DNA of 64,000 bases from Orlajensenia leifsoniae (GCF_004570845.1 NZ_SPQZ01000003.1:248001-312000), one strand, 5' to 3'. Numbered from the stretch's first letter, positions 15,654 through 24,554 are shown. Made by a program: numbers and translations. Notes: generated from the sequence alone by a model not told the origin.

Positions 15654-17291
15654 TCATCCCCCGAGCGCCACGTCGCGACGACGCACCAGCAGAACGGATG
15701 CCGCAGCCACGACCACGGCGAGGCCGAGCATCAGCCACGCCGACCCCCAGTCGGCGTTCGCCTCGGTGACGATCGGCGTGTGGCTGAACGGCGAGAGGTC
15801 GCGCGCCCACTCGGGCAGACCGAAGAGTCCGCCGAACTGGCCGATGAAGATCGCCAGGAGCAGCAGGGTCCAGCCGAGCCCGATCGTGAGCCGCGGCACG
15901 ATGGCGAACACCAGTGCCACCAGGGCGAGCAGAAGGAACACGGCAGGCAGCTGCGCCAGTGCGGCCGAGGTGATCGTGGTGACGGTGCCCGACGGCGCTC
16001 CGGCTCCGGAGGCACCAGCGATGGCGCCGAGCACGGCGACGCCGACGACCAGCACCGTCGAGGCGACGGCGATCACGAGATAGGCGACGAACCAGCGGAT
16101 GCGCGAGACCGCGGTGGAGAGCACGATCTCGGCCGTGCCGTTGGCCTCGTCCTGCCTGGCCCGGGCCACGGACTGCACGGCGCAGACGGCCGCGATGGCG
16201 CCGATCATCGAGAACATCGCGACGATGAACAGGTCGACCAGGTCGCCGTGCGCGTTCGGCCCGGCGATGCTGCCGACCGTGTCGCCCAGGTTCTGCTTCA
16301 CGTCCGCGGGAGCGTTACCGGTCAGGGTCTCACTGAGACTGCCGACGAGCAGGCCGAAGAGCACTGCGGCGACGAGCCAGCCGATGGTGGGGTTGCGCAG
16401 CTGACGCCAGACGAGGGCGATCGGGCCCGCGAGCGACGGGCGGGCATGGGCTCGACCGGCCCGTTCGCCGATGATGCTCGAGTCGATGTCGCGACTCGTT
16501 CGCAGGGCGAGTGCGCCCGCGAAGGCGATCGCACCGAGCGCGAGGCCGAGCAGGGCCGGCCAGACCGTCGGATCGGAGAACGGGCTGGTGCGCTGGCCCC
16601 AGCCGATGGGCGAGAGCCAGCTCACCCAGCCCGCGGTCATGCTGAGTGGGTCATCGACGTCGACGGTCCCGGTCGCGTCGCCGATACCCCTGACCATGTA
16701 CGCGGCTGCGACGAGGGCGGCCGCCAGGCCGTTGGCTCCTCGGGAGGTGCGCATCACCTGGGCGGCCAGCAGCCCGATGCCGAGGAAGCAGCCGCCGACC
16801 GAGGCCAGGGCGAGGCCGGCGAGCACGGCTCCACCGGCATCCGCTCCGTAGAGGAGGAAGCCGCCGGTGTTCACGAGGGCGATCACGGCGACGGCGATGA
16901 CGCCCTCGAGCGCCGTCGCGACGAGGGGCGTGATGCGTCCGGCCGGCGTGGACTCGATGAGCTCGGCTCGTCCCTGCTCCTCGTCACCGCGGGTGTGGCG
17001 CACGGCGAGGAAGGTGGCCATGAGGCCGATCAGCACGCCGAGGAACGCGAAAAGCAGCATGAACTGGAAGGCGTCGGACTGCGTGCCCTGCGGGGTGCCG
17101 CGCAGCACCAGCACGCTCGGCGTCTGCTCGAGCAGCACGATCACGCCAGCGCGGTCCTTCGGTGTTCCGTAGCTCTGCGAGACGGCCGAGTGGCCGACGG
17201 ACGCGAGGGCCGCGAACCCCAGCACCCAGACGAGCAGCTGGATGCGGTCGCGGCGGAAGCGCTGGCGCAGCAGCGTGCCGAGGCCGCTCAT
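15654..17291 (-). CDS. ABC transporter permease, tetronasin/polyketide-exporter type
   Basis: A 545-residue permease with about twelve membrane segments in two halves of six. It starts MSGLGTLLRQRFRRDRIQLLVWVLGF, and the second half begins near LAGPIALVWRQLRNPTIGWL. Duplicated ABC-2 permeases of this length with PxSWLSPIGWGQ pair with a single ATPase in polyketide-antibiotic (tetronasin-type) exporters. It overlaps the ATPase stop by ATGA, so the two are translationally coupled. Substrate unknown; the regulator context suggests a toxic small molecule. Confidence 0.88.
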   Translation of the reverse strand: MSGLGTLLRQRFRRDRIQLLVWVLGFAALASVGHSAVSQSYGTPKDRAGVIVLLEQTPSVLVLRGTPQGTQSDAFQFMLLFAFLGVLIGLMATFLAVRHTRGDEEQGRAELIESTPAGRITPLVATALEGVIAVAVIALVNTGGFLLYGADAGGAVLAGLALASVGGCFLGIGLLAAQVMRTSRGANGLAAALVAAAYMVRGIGDATGTVDVDDPLSMTAGWVSWLSPIGWGQRTSPFSDPTVWPALLGLALGAIAFAGALALRTSRDIDSSIIGERAGRAHARPSLAGPIALVWRQLRNPTIGWLVAAVLFGLLVGSLSETLTGNAPADVKQNLGDTVGSIAGPNAHGDLVDLFIVAMFSMIGAIAAVCAVQSVARARQDEANGTAEIVLSTAVSRIRWFVAYLVIAVASTVLVVGVAVLGAIAGASGAGAPSGTVTTITSAALAQLPAVFLLLALVALVFAIVPRLTIGLGWTLLLLAIFIGQFGGLFGLPEWARDLSPFSHTPIVTEANADWGSAWLMLGLAVVVAAASVLLVRRRDVALGG

Positions 17292-18247
17292 CGCCGGGCT
17301 CCGGCATCCGTTCCCGCAGCCGCCGCCGTCGCCGCATCCGTCGCGATGTCGTCGTGGTAGTGCCGCAGGAACAGCTCTTCGAGGCTGGGCGGGTTGATCG
17401 TGAGGCCGCCGACGTTCCGGGCGGCGAGGGCTTCGAGCACCGGAGCGAGAGCATCGGAGTCCGCGGTGAACTTCACGCGGGCGCCGTCGACCACGAGGTC
17501 GTAGGCGCCCGGGATGCCGGCGAAGGCGCTGGCCTCCTGTCCGGCGCTGGCGAACGAGACCTCGGTGCGGGTGAGGTGGCGGAGCTCCGCGAGCGTGCCC
17601 GTCTCGACGGTGCGACCGGCGCGGATGATGCTCACCCGGTCGCAGAGGTGCTCGACCTCGCTCAGGATGTGGCTCGAGAGCAGCACCGTCGCACCCGCGC
17701 CGAGGACGGCGGCGACCTCGTCGCGGAAGACCGCCTCCATCAACGGATCGAGGCCGGATGTGGGCTCGTCGAAGATGTAGAGGTCGGCAGGTGTGGCGAG
17801 CGCCGCGATCAACGCGACCTTCTGCCGGTTGCCCTTGGAGTAGGTGCGGCCCTTCTTGGTCGGGTCGAACTGGAAGACCTCGGAGAGGTGGGCCCGGCGG
17901 TCGGCGTAGGCCTTCCGATCGCCGGCTCCGCCGCGGAGTCGCGTGATGAGGTCGATGGCCTCGCCTCCGCTGAGCCCCGGCCAGAGACTGACATCGCCGG
18001 GAACGTAGGCGATGCGCCGATGCAGGGCCACAGCGTCGGTCCACGGGTCGCGGCCGAAGATGGTCGCGGAGCCTCCCGAGGAGCGCATGAGGCCGAGCAG
18101 GATGCGGATGGTGGTGGACTTCCCTGCGCCGTTGGGGCCGAGGAAGCCGTGCACCTCGCCCGCGGCGACGCTGAGGTCGAGTCCGTCGAGAGCTGTGACG
18201 CGGCCGAAGGTCTTGCGCAGGCCGGTGATGTCGACAACGGTGTTCAT
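17288..18247 (-). CDS. ABC transporter ATP-binding protein
   Basis: A 319-residue ATPase, DrrA-like. Walker A is GPNGAGKST at residues 37-45; the signature is degenerate, YSKGNRQKV rather than LSGGQ; Walker B plus D-loop is LYIFDEPTSGLDP; the H-loop is SSHILSEVEHLCDR. The 80 or so C-terminal residues (TEVSFASAGQEASAFAGIPG onward) form the accessory domain usual in drug-exporter ATPases. ATG 18247 is 7 nt after the -10 TACGGT, so it is leaderless. First gene of the ATPase-permease-GbsR operon. Confidence 0.93.
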   Translation of the reverse strand: MNTVVDITGLRKTFGRVTALDGLDLSVAAGEVHGFLGPNGAGKSTTIRILLGLMRSSGGSATIFGRDPWTDAVALHRRIAYVPGDVSLWPGLSGGEAIDLITRLRGGAGDRKAYADRRAHLSEVFQFDPTKKGRTYSKGNRQKVALIAALATPADLYIFDEPTSGLDPLMEAVFRDEVAAVLGAGATVLLSSHILSEVEHLCDRVSIIRAGRTVETGTLAELRHLTRTEVSFASAGQEASAFAGIPGAYDLVVDGARVKFTADSDALAPVLEALAARNVGGLTINPPSLEELFLRHYHDDIATDAATAAAAGTDAGARR

Positions 18248-18254
18248 GAGGCAC

Positions 18255-18260
18255 ACCGTA
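18255..18260 (-). promoter_or_regulatory. -10 element TACGGT of the ABC exporter operon
   Basis: Minus-strand TACGGT, 7 nt before ATG 18247. The -35 TTCACA (5 of 6 to consensus) lies exactly 17 nt upstream and is part of the dyad operator. Confidence 0.7.
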
Positions 18261-18267
18261 CGCCCGT

Positions 18268-18283
18268 TTCACAATTTTGTGAA
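18268..18283. promoter_or_regulatory. Dyad operator TTCACAA-TT-TTGTGAA over the exporter -35
   Basis: A perfect 7-bp inverted repeat with a 2-bp centre in an otherwise GC-rich sequence. It covers the -35 hexamer and half of the spacer, so a bound dimer would block RNA polymerase. The GbsR/MarR protein of the same operon is the obvious ligand. Confidence 0.7.
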
Positions 18284-18467
18284 TCTTCCTAACGGATTCC
18301 TATCGTGCCCGATGACTCCGCTGGCAGGGCCACAGACGCGCAGCGGCTGCGGCGAAGCCGAGGAGTGCTGCGGGGGTCGCTTCGAGGCAGTCGCTGCGCT
18401 CCTGTCTCTCTGCGGGCGGGGACGTACGGCAAGGACCACTTCCCGGATCCTGACAGACTCGAACACG

Positions 18468-19802
18468 ATGAGCATCCTCACCCGCCGCCCCGTCGACCGC
18501 GAGATCCTGCGCCTCGCCGTCCCGGCACTCGGCGCCCTCATCGCCGAGCCCTTGTTCCTGCTCGCGGACTCCGCCATGGTCGGCCACCTCGGCGAGGTCT
18601 CCCTCGCCGGCCTCGGCATCGCGAGCATCGTGCTGCAGACGATCATCGGCCTCATGGTGTTCCTCGCCTACGCCACGACGCCTGCCGTCGGTCGCCGCCT
18701 CGGAGCCGGCGACGAACGCGGCGCCGTCGAGGCCGGCATCGACGGACTGTGGATCGCGCTGGGCCTCGGCATCGTGCTCGCCGTTGCCGGCTGGTTCGCC
18801 GCGCCGACGCTCGTGGGCGCCTTCGGTGCGTCGGCGGATGTCGCAGCCGAAGCATCCGTCTACCTCACGATCTCCATGCTCGGCCTTCCCGCCATGCTCC
18901 TCGTCTTCGCGGCGACCGGTCTGCTCCGCGGCCTGCAGGACACCCGCACGCCGCTGGTCGTCGCCGGCATCGGCTTCGCCGCGAACATCGTGCTGAACTT
19001 CGTTCTGATCTACGGCGTCGGGCTGGGCATCGCCGGATCGGCGATCGGCACCGTGATCGCGCAGTGGGCGATGGTGGGCGTCTACGTCGTGGTCATCGGA
19101 CGGCACGCATCACGCGTCGATGCCCGAAGGATGCCGCATCGCGCCGGAGTGCTCGGCGGCATCACCTCGGGCGGCTGGCTGTTCCTGCGCACGTTGAGCC
19201 TGCGCATCGCCATGCTGCTCGCCGTGATCGTGGCCACGGGGCTCGGCACCTCGGAGCTGGCCGGATTCCAGATCGCCATGACGCTGTACTCCACGCTCGC
19301 CTTCGCCCTCGATGCTCTGGCGATCGCCGCGCAGGCGCTCATCGGCAAGGCGCTCGGCGGCGACGACGTGCCCCTCGTGCAGGCCGTGCTCGAGCGCTGT
19401 CTGCAGTGGGGTGTGGGTGGAGGGGCCCTGCTCGGGCTGGTGCTCGTCGCCCTGGCGTGGGTGATCGCCCCCGTCTTCACGAGTTCGTCCGACGTCATCG
19501 GACTGCTGCCGCCGACCCTCGTCGTGCTCGGCATCTCGGTGCCGCTCTGCGGCTACGTGTTCGTCCTCGATGGCGTGCTGATCGGCGCCGGCGATGCGAA
19601 GTACCTGGCGCTCACCGGCATCCTGAACCTCGTGGTCTTCGTGCCGCTGGTGATCGCCGTCGGCGCCTGGGCTCCGCACGATGCGCTGGGCCTGGCGCTG
19701 CTCATGGCGTCATTCGCGTTCGGGTACCTGGGTGCGCGAGCTGTCACGCTCGGCCTGCGGGCTCGGGGCACGGCGTGGATGGTGACGGGGGCCGTGCGGT
19801 AG
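18468..19802 (+). CDS. MATE family efflux transporter (DinF branch)
   Basis: A 444-residue multidrug/toxin exporter with twelve membrane helices. It opens with DREILRLAVPALGALIAEPLFLLADSAMVGHLG, and the second half begins near GGITSGGWLFLRTLSLRIAM. Export is driven by Na+ or H+; substrate unknown. ATG 18468 follows CAGACT by 8 nt, a weak leaderless arrangement; no SD is visible. It is divergent from the ABC exporter operon at 220 nt, and the two exporters may respond to related compounds, though only proximity suggests this. Confidence 0.93.
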   Translation: MSILTRRPVDREILRLAVPALGALIAEPLFLLADSAMVGHLGEVSLAGLGIASIVLQTIIGLMVFLAYATTPAVGRRLGAGDERGAVEAGIDGLWIALGLGIVLAVAGWFAAPTLVGAFGASADVAAEASVYLTISMLGLPAMLLVFAATGLLRGLQDTRTPLVVAGIGFAANIVLNFVLIYGVGLGIAGSAIGTVIAQWAMVGVYVVVIGRHASRVDARRMPHRAGVLGGITSGGWLFLRTLSLRIAMLLAVIVATGLGTSELAGFQIAMTLYSTLAFALDALAIAAQALIGKALGGDDVPLVQAVLERCLQWGVGGGALLGLVLVALAWVIAPVFTSSSDVIGLLPPTLVVLGISVPLCGYVFVLDGVLIGAGDAKYLALTGILNLVVFVPLVIAVGAWAPHDALGLALLMASFAFGYLGARAVTLGLRARGTAWMVTGAVR

Positions 19803-19805
19803 CCC

Positions 19806-19850
19806 CGGTCGCTGAGGACCCGGTCGCTGAGGACCCGGTCGCTGAGGACC
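19806..19850 (+). repeat. CGCTCGCTGAGG-family repeat, copy 2: three perfect 15-bp tandem units
   Basis: CGGTCGCTGAGGACC is repeated exactly three times head to tail, starting 3 nt after the MATE stop. The unit is a variant of the CGCTCGCTGAGG element found at 10023, 38337 and 61121. Confidence 0.9.
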
Positions 19851-19869
19851 CGACGGAGTCCGCGCCTCA

Positions 19870-21093
19870 CTAAGCGGGGGTCGTGAACCACTCCAACGCC
19901 GCAGCCGCCAGCGCTTCGACGCCCATCGTCAGCGTCGGCTCGATCACCGGCGCGAACTGCGCGGAGTGGTTCGAGGGGATGTCGATGTCGAGCCTGTCGG
20001 CTGCAGCAGCCGCGGCATAGGCATCGGGGTCGACGCAGCCGAGAAGCCAGTAGACGAGCGGCACTCCGGCGGCCGTCGCCAGCATGCCGACGTCTTCGCT
20101 GCCCATGAGCACGCCCGGATCGATCACCCTGTCGGCTCCGAAACGGCGACCCAGGGCATCCGTCACCCTGTGAGAGGCCTCGGGGTCGTTGACCGTCACC
20201 GGGTAGACCTCGCCGCTGGTGAACTCGGGCTCTCGGGGCGCGCCGGACGCCTCGGCCTCGGCGCGGATGATGCGGCGCACCGAGGAGTCGAGGCGGGCGC
20301 CCACGGCGGAGTCGAAGCTCCGGATGCTGAGCCCCATCGTCGCCTCGGCCGGAATGATGTTGTTCTTGAGGCCCGCGTGCAGGGTGCCGACGGTCACGAC
20401 GGCGGTGTCGAACGGCGCGACCTCGCGGGCCACCACGGTCTGGAGCCGCATGACCGTCGCCGCAGCCATCACAACGGGGTCGATGGTCTTCTGCGGGCGC
20501 GACCCGTGACCGCCGCGACCGAACATCTTCACGTGCAGTGTGTTGACGGCGGCCATGAAGGTACCGGGGTGCACGCCGATGGTTCCGGCTGGAAGCGGGT
20601 TGAGGTGTTGTCCGAGCACCACGTCGGGCTGGGGAATGCGGTCGAAGAGGCCATCGGCGATCATCGCCTGTGCCCCGCCCTCGCGCTCCTCGGCGGGCTG
20701 GAAGACGGCGATGAGCGTGCCCGACCACTCCGAACGGGTAGCGACGAGGTGCTCGACGGCGCCGACGAGGCAGGTGGTGTGCATGTCGTGACCGCAGGCG
20801 TGCATGACGGGAACGTCGGCTCCGTCTGGGTCGACACCACGAGCGACCGACGCGTAGGGCAGCCCGGTGTCCTCGTGCACGGGCAGGGCGTCCATGTCGG
20901 CCCGCAGCAGCACCGTCGCGCCCTCGCCGTTGGCGAGCACGGCCACCACGCCGGTCTGCGCGATGCCGGTGTGCACCTCGAGGCCGGCGTCGTGCATCCG
21001 TTGGGCCACGATCGCCGCAGTGCGATGCTCGGAGAACGAGAGTTCGGGGTGGGAGTGCAGGTCGCGGTACAGCTCGTCGAGCGTCAAGGCCAT
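19870..21093 (-). CDS. M20 family amidohydrolase (hippurate/IAA-amino-acid hydrolase type)
   Basis: A 407-residue metal-dependent amidohydrolase. Metal and catalytic motifs are RADMDALP, HACGHDMHT and QPAEEREGGAQAMI, then GQHLNPLPAG and the dimer-domain GRGGHGSRP. The terminal SNHSAQFAP supplies the last His. Enzymes of this branch cut N-acyl amino acids. ATG 21093 lies 6 nt after TAGCGT, with no SD, so it is leaderless. It converges on MATE, with the 15-bp tandem repeat between. Confidence 0.93.
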   Translation of the reverse strand: MALTLDELYRDLHSHPELSFSEHRTAAIVAQRMHDAGLEVHTGIAQTGVVAVLANGEGATVLLRADMDALPVHEDTGLPYASVARGVDPDGADVPVMHACGHDMHTTCLVGAVEHLVATRSEWSGTLIAVFQPAEEREGGAQAMIADGLFDRIPQPDVVLGQHLNPLPAGTIGVHPGTFMAAVNTLHVKMFGRGGHGSRPQKTIDPVVMAAATVMRLQTVVAREVAPFDTAVVTVGTLHAGLKNNIIPAEATMGLSIRSFDSAVGARLDSSVRRIIRAEAEASGAPREPEFTSGEVYPVTVNDPEASHRVTDALGRRFGADRVIDPGVLMGSEDVGMLATAAGVPLVYWLLGCVDPDAYAAAAAADRLDIDIPSNHSAQFAPVIEPTLTMGVEALAAAALEWFTTPA

Positions 21094-21099
21094 CACCCC

Positions 21100-21105
21100 A
21101 CGCTA
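21100..21105 (-). promoter_or_regulatory. -10 element TAGCGT of leaderless amidohydrolase gene
   Basis: Minus-strand TAGCGT, 6 nt (GGGGTG), ATG 21093. Confidence 0.6.
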
Positions 21106-21156
21106 CTCACCCGGGCTGGATCACGTCGGACCGCGCCGGGTCGCACACTCCGCGGT

Positions 21157-21215
21157 GCGCCGTTTCGCGGGGTCGCGCGCCACCAGGTGGGGCGCGGAAC
21201 CCCGCGAAACGGCGC
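21157..21215. repeat. 59-bp inverted-repeat element, copy 1
   Basis: Arms GCGCCGTTTCGCGGGGT and ACCCCGCGAAACGGCGC (17 bp, perfect) enclose 25 bp. It begins 5 nt behind the lacI stop. It aligns without gaps to 52701-52759 at about 43 of 59 positions. Confidence 0.8.
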
Positions 21216-21220
21216 AGCGC

Positions 21221-22282
21221 TCAGTCGGCGACGCGCGGCGGTGCCGTCGTCGCGCCGCGGTGGAAGGTGCTCGTGAAGGTGACCGACGACGGATGCTCGC
21301 CCGCCAGCATCCGCACGATCGCCTCGCCCGCCGCCCGGCCCTTCGCCTGCGACGGCTGCACGAGGGTCGTGAGGTCGTAGTCGAGGCCGTCGACGCGCAC
21401 GCCGTCGAAGCCGACGACGCTGAGGTCCTCCGGCACGCGCAGGCCGAGCTCCTCTGCGGCACGAATGACTCCCGCCGCGAGCAGGTCGCTCTGGGCGATG
21501 ATCGCCGTCGGTCGCGGTGTCGCCGTCAGCAGCTCGCGACCCGCGATGAGGCCCTCGTCGAGATAGCTGCCGGATGCGACGACTCCGGCGGCGTCGGGGA
21601 ACACGTCGCGTGCCCCGGCCAGCCGCTCCGTCGCGGTGGCGACGGCCGAGCTCGCGGCCCGCTCCTCGGTGAGAGCACCGCGCGCACGGTCGGGGGCGAG
21701 CGGCAGCACGACGATGCCGACGCGCTCGTGGCCGAGCTCGCGCAGGTGCTCGGCGCCCAGGCGGGTCGCCTCGCGGTTGTCGAGCGCGATCTCGGGAACG
21801 TTCTCACCGGCGTCGCCCTCGATGACGACGGCCGGAATGCCGCGCTGGGTGAGCATGGAGATCGAGCGCTCGAGTGTCGTGCTGCATCCGAAGAGCACCA
21901 CGGCGTCGAGAGGAGCCGTCTCGAGACTGACCGGCTTGTCGCTGCCGGCGCCGGCCGTGAGCAGCAGCAGGGCGGCGTCGATCTCGCCGATCGCCTCGGA
22001 GACGCCATCGAGCATGGCGATGTTCACGGGGTCGCGGAAGGCCTCGCTCACGCGGTCGTCGATGACGACGCCGACGATGCCGCTGCGTCCGCGCCGGAGA
22101 GAACGGGCACGGGGGTCGGGTCCGGCGTAGTGCAGCTCCTTCGCCGCGGCGAGCACCTTCTCGCGGGTGGCGTCCGACACCGGTCCGGTGCCGCTGAAGG
22201 CGAGCGATGCCGTCGAGGGGGAGCATCCGGCCCGCGCAGCGACGTCGGACAGGGTGGGGCGCGTGATGGTGTCGCCGTCCAC
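21221..22282 (-). CDS. LacI-family transcriptional regulator
   Basis: A 353-residue repressor. The N-terminal HTH reads TLSDVAARAGCSPSTASLAFSGTGPVSDATREKVLAAAKELHY, with hinge PDPRARSLRRGRSGIVGVV. The rest is a periplasmic-binding-protein-like sensor ending with EHPSSVTFTSTFHRGATT. The effector is probably a sugar or derivative. GTG 22282 has AGAGGAA 5 nt upstream. It is divergent from the MFS gene, with two adjoining 14-bp palindromes directly behind its -10 TAAACT (22336-22341), indicating autoregulation. Confidence 0.93.
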   Translation of the reverse strand: MDGDTITRPTLSDVAARAGCSPSTASLAFSGTGPVSDATREKVLAAAKELHYAGPDPRARSLRRGRSGIVGVVIDDRVSEAFRDPVNIAMLDGVSEAIGEIDAALLLLTAGAGSDKPVSLETAPLDAVVLFGCSTTLERSISMLTQRGIPAVVIEGDAGENVPEIALDNREATRLGAEHLRELGHERVGIVVLPLAPDRARGALTEERAASSAVATATERLAGARDVFPDAAGVVASGSYLDEGLIAGRELLTATPRPTAIIAQSDLLAAGVIRAAEELGLRVPEDLSVVGFDGVRVDGLDYDLTTLVQPSQAKGRAAGEAIVRMLAGEHPSSVTFTSTFHRGATTAPPRVAD

Positions 22283-22335
22283 GGAGTTCCTCTCAGCAAG
22301 GTGCGCCGGCTTGACCGCGGCGCGTCGTGGTCGGT

Positions 22336-22341
22336 AGTTTA
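22336..22341 (-). promoter_or_regulatory. -10 element TAAACT of lacI-type gene
   Basis: Minus-strand TAAACT immediately next to the double operator; the leader is about 50 nt and contains an SD. Confidence 0.5.
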
Positions 22342-22342
22342 G

Positions 22343-22370
22343 TCGAATCGATTCGATCGAATCGATTCGA
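22343..22370. promoter_or_regulatory. Double operator: two abutting 14-bp palindromes
   Basis: TCGAATCGATTCGA occurs twice end to end (22343-22356, 22357-22370); each copy is a perfect palindrome. It lies between the divergent LacI-type and MFS genes. Confidence 0.8.
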
Positions 22371-22431
22371 TACGTCAGAATGACAGTTCCGCCCGTTCCA
22401 CCCCGCCCGGGCCCCACCACAGGATCCTCCG

Positions 22432-23694
22432 ATGTCGCAGACCACTCCCCCTGACAGCAAGATCGACTCCCCCGTGCGCTCGCGCCGGGAGCTGATCGCC
22501 TGGCGCAATGCCGTCTTCGCCATCTTCTTCCTGAGCGGCCTCTCTATCGCCAGCTGGGTCGCCCGCATCCCGGCGGTGCGCGACGACACCGGTCTCACGC
22601 TCGGCGGAATCGGCCTCGTCATCTTCGGCATGTCAGCGGGTTCCGTGCTCGGCCTCATCGCCGCACCCTGGGTTCTCGCCCGCATCGGTGCGCGCCGCGG
22701 CATGGTCTCGGCACTGTTCCTCGTCGCCATCGGCGTCGTCATCGTCGGCCTCGGCAGCACGGTCCTGGCCGCGCCGGCCGTCATCTTCCTCGGCATGGCG
22801 ATGTTCGGCTTCGGCAACGGCGCCTGCGACGTGATGATGAACGTCGAGGGAGCCCTCGCCGAGCGTGAGAACGGGCGCACCCTCATGCCGCTCATGCACG
22901 CCTTCTTCAGTTTCGGCACGGTGGCAGGAGCCGGCATCGGCGCCCTCGCCTCCGGCCTCGCCGTGCCCGTCGCCTGGCACCTCCTCGTGATCGCGGCGCT
23001 CATCATCGGTGCCGCCCTGTGGACGATCCGGTTCATCCCCGTGCGCGAGTCGGCCAGGGACTCCCGCGCCGGGCAGCCGCGCGAGCCGTGGCGCGAGCGC
23101 ATGCGCCACTCGCTGGCCGCATGGAGCGACATCCGTCTCATCTTCATCGGCGTGATCATGCTCGGGATGTCGTTCGCGGAGGGCAGCGCCAACGACTGGC
23201 TGGCCCTCGCCACGGTCGACGGCCACGGCTACGACAACACCACGGGCGCGCTCGTCTTCGGCCTGTTCGTGACGGCCATGACGGTGAGCCGCGTGATCGG
23301 CGGCCCGGTGCTCGACAGGTTCGGACGTGTTCCGGTGCTGCGCGTCTGCGCCGCGCTGGGCGTGCTCGGCCTCCTCGCCTTCATCTACGGCACGGAGACC
23401 TGGATGCTGCTCACGGGCGTCGTGCTCTGGGGCTTCGGATGCGCCCTCGGCTTCCCCGTCGGCATGTCGGCAGCGGCAGACGTCGACGATGACGAGGCGG
23501 CTGCGGCCCGAGTCAGCGCCGTCGCCATCATCGGCTACTGCGCGTTCCTCGCCGGACCGCCGCTGCTCGGCTTCCTCGGCCAGCACTTCGGCATCCTGAA
23601 CGCCCTGCTCGTGCTCCTGGTGCTCATGGTTCTGGCGGGCCTGGCGGCACCCGCGGCGAGAGAACGCACGAAGGTCGGCGCGCCCGCCGCCTGA
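22432..23694 (+). CDS. MFS transporter (YbjJ/FucP-like branch)
   Basis: A 420-residue, twelve-helix transporter. The N-terminus is WRNAVFAIFFLSGLSIASWVARIPAVRD, followed by FGNGACDVMMNVEGALAE, a pattern of the YbjJ-like branch of the major facilitator superfamily. A long charged loop RESARDSRAGQPREPWRERMRHS separates the halves. Substrate unknown. It is the sole structural gene under the LacI-type operator pair, so the regulator's effector may be its substrate. Confidence 0.92.
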   Translation: MSQTTPPDSKIDSPVRSRRELIAWRNAVFAIFFLSGLSIASWVARIPAVRDDTGLTLGGIGLVIFGMSAGSVLGLIAAPWVLARIGARRGMVSALFLVAIGVVIVGLGSTVLAAPAVIFLGMAMFGFGNGACDVMMNVEGALAERENGRTLMPLMHAFFSFGTVAGAGIGALASGLAVPVAWHLLVIAALIIGAALWTIRFIPVRESARDSRAGQPREPWRERMRHSLAAWSDIRLIFIGVIMLGMSFAEGSANDWLALATVDGHGYDNTTGALVFGLFVTAMTVSRVIGGPVLDRFGRVPVLRVCAALGVLGLLAFIYGTETWMLLTGVVLWGFGCALGFPVGMSAAADVDDDEAAAARVSAVAIIGYCAFLAGPPLLGFLGQHFGILNALLVLLVLMVLAGLAAPAARERTKVGAPAA

Positions 23695-23729
23695 GTGATC
23701 ACCGGGTGATCACCATCCGATCGAGCGCA

Positions 23730-23735
23730 TAAACT
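23730..23735 (+). promoter_or_regulatory. -10 element TAAACT of leaderless nucS
   Basis: TAAACT, 6 nt (CATCCG), GTG 23742. Confidence 0.65.
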
Positions 23736-23741
23736 CATCCG

Positions 23742-24437
23742 GTGCGTCTTGTCATTGCGAAGTGTTCCGTCGACTACGCGGGACGCCTGAGCGCGCACCT
23801 GCCCCTGGCCACGCGCCTGCTCATGCTGAAGGCCGACGGCAGCCTGCTGGTGCACTCCGACGGGGGCAGCTACAAGCCGCTCAACTGGATGAGCCCGCCG
23901 TGCACCATCGCCATGAGCGAGCCGAGTGACGAGCAGCGCGAGTTCGGCATCACCGAGCTCTGGACGGTGACGCAGGGCAAGACCGCCGATCTGCTCATCG
24001 TCTCGATCCACGAGGTGCTCCACGACTCCGCTCACGAGCTCGGCGTCGACCCCGGCCTGCAGAAGGACGGCGTCGAAGCCCACCTGCAGAAGCTGCTCGC
24101 CGAGCAGATCGAGCTCCTGGGCGAAGGCCACCGCCTGGTGCGCCGCGAGTACATGACGGCCATCGGTCCTGTCGACATCCTGGCGACGGATGCCGCAGGC
24201 AGGTCCGTCGCGGTCGAACTCAAGCGGCGCGGCGACATCGACGGGGTCGAGCAGCTCACCCGCTACCTCGAGCTGATGAATCGCGACCCGCGGCTGGCCC
24301 CAGTGCAGGGGGTGTTCGCGGCCCAGGAGATCAAGCCGCAGGCGCGCACACTGGCCGAGGATCGCGGCATCCGGTGCCTCGTTCTCGACTACGACGCCAT
24401 GCGCGGCATCGACAACGCCGACGAACGGCTGTTCTGA
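23742..24437 (+). CDS. nucS: Endonuclease NucS (EndoMS), mismatch repair
   Basis: A 231-residue mismatch-specific endonuclease that replaces MutS/MutL in actinobacteria: it cuts both strands at G-T, G-G and T-T mispairs. The N-terminal DNA-binding domain is [21 protein letters not shown]. The nuclease core is GPVDILATD with D145 and VELKRRG with E159 and K161, and QLTRYLELM is the Q motif. The start is GTG 6 nt after the -10 element. Length and motifs match mycobacterial and corynebacterial NucS. Confidence 0.96.
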   Translation: MRLVIAKCSVDYAGRLSAHLPLATRLLMLKADGSLLVHSDGGSYKPLNWMSPPCTIAMSEPSDEQREFGITELWTVTQGKTADLLIVSIHEVLHDSAHELGVDPGLQKDGVEAHLQKLLAEQIELLGEGHRLVRREYMTAIGPVDILATDAAGRSVAVELKRRGDIDGVEQLTRYLELMNRDPRLAPVQGVFAAQEIKPQARTLAEDRGIRCLVLDYDAMRGIDNADERLF

Positions 24438-24542
24438 CCGCCTGATGAGCGCGCCGCCGAGCCTGCGCTACCCTGTGCACCCGCTGAACATCAGCTGAAT
24501 GCGCGCACAGCGCGCGTTCCGGCTCTGCTCACCTTGCTCCCT

Positions 24543-24548
24543 TACTAT
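24543..24548 (+). promoter_or_regulatory. -10 element TACTAT of leaderless HAD gene
   Basis: TACTAT, 6 nt (TTCAGC), GTG 24555; the closest match to the TATAAT consensus among the leaderless starts here. Confidence 0.65.
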
Positions 24549-24554
24549 TTCAGC

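Noticed and set aside
24471-24500. Small leaderless frame GTG CAC CCG CTG AAC before the HAD gene
   Set aside because: The GTG directly abuts TACCCT without the 6-7 nt gap seen in all other cases.
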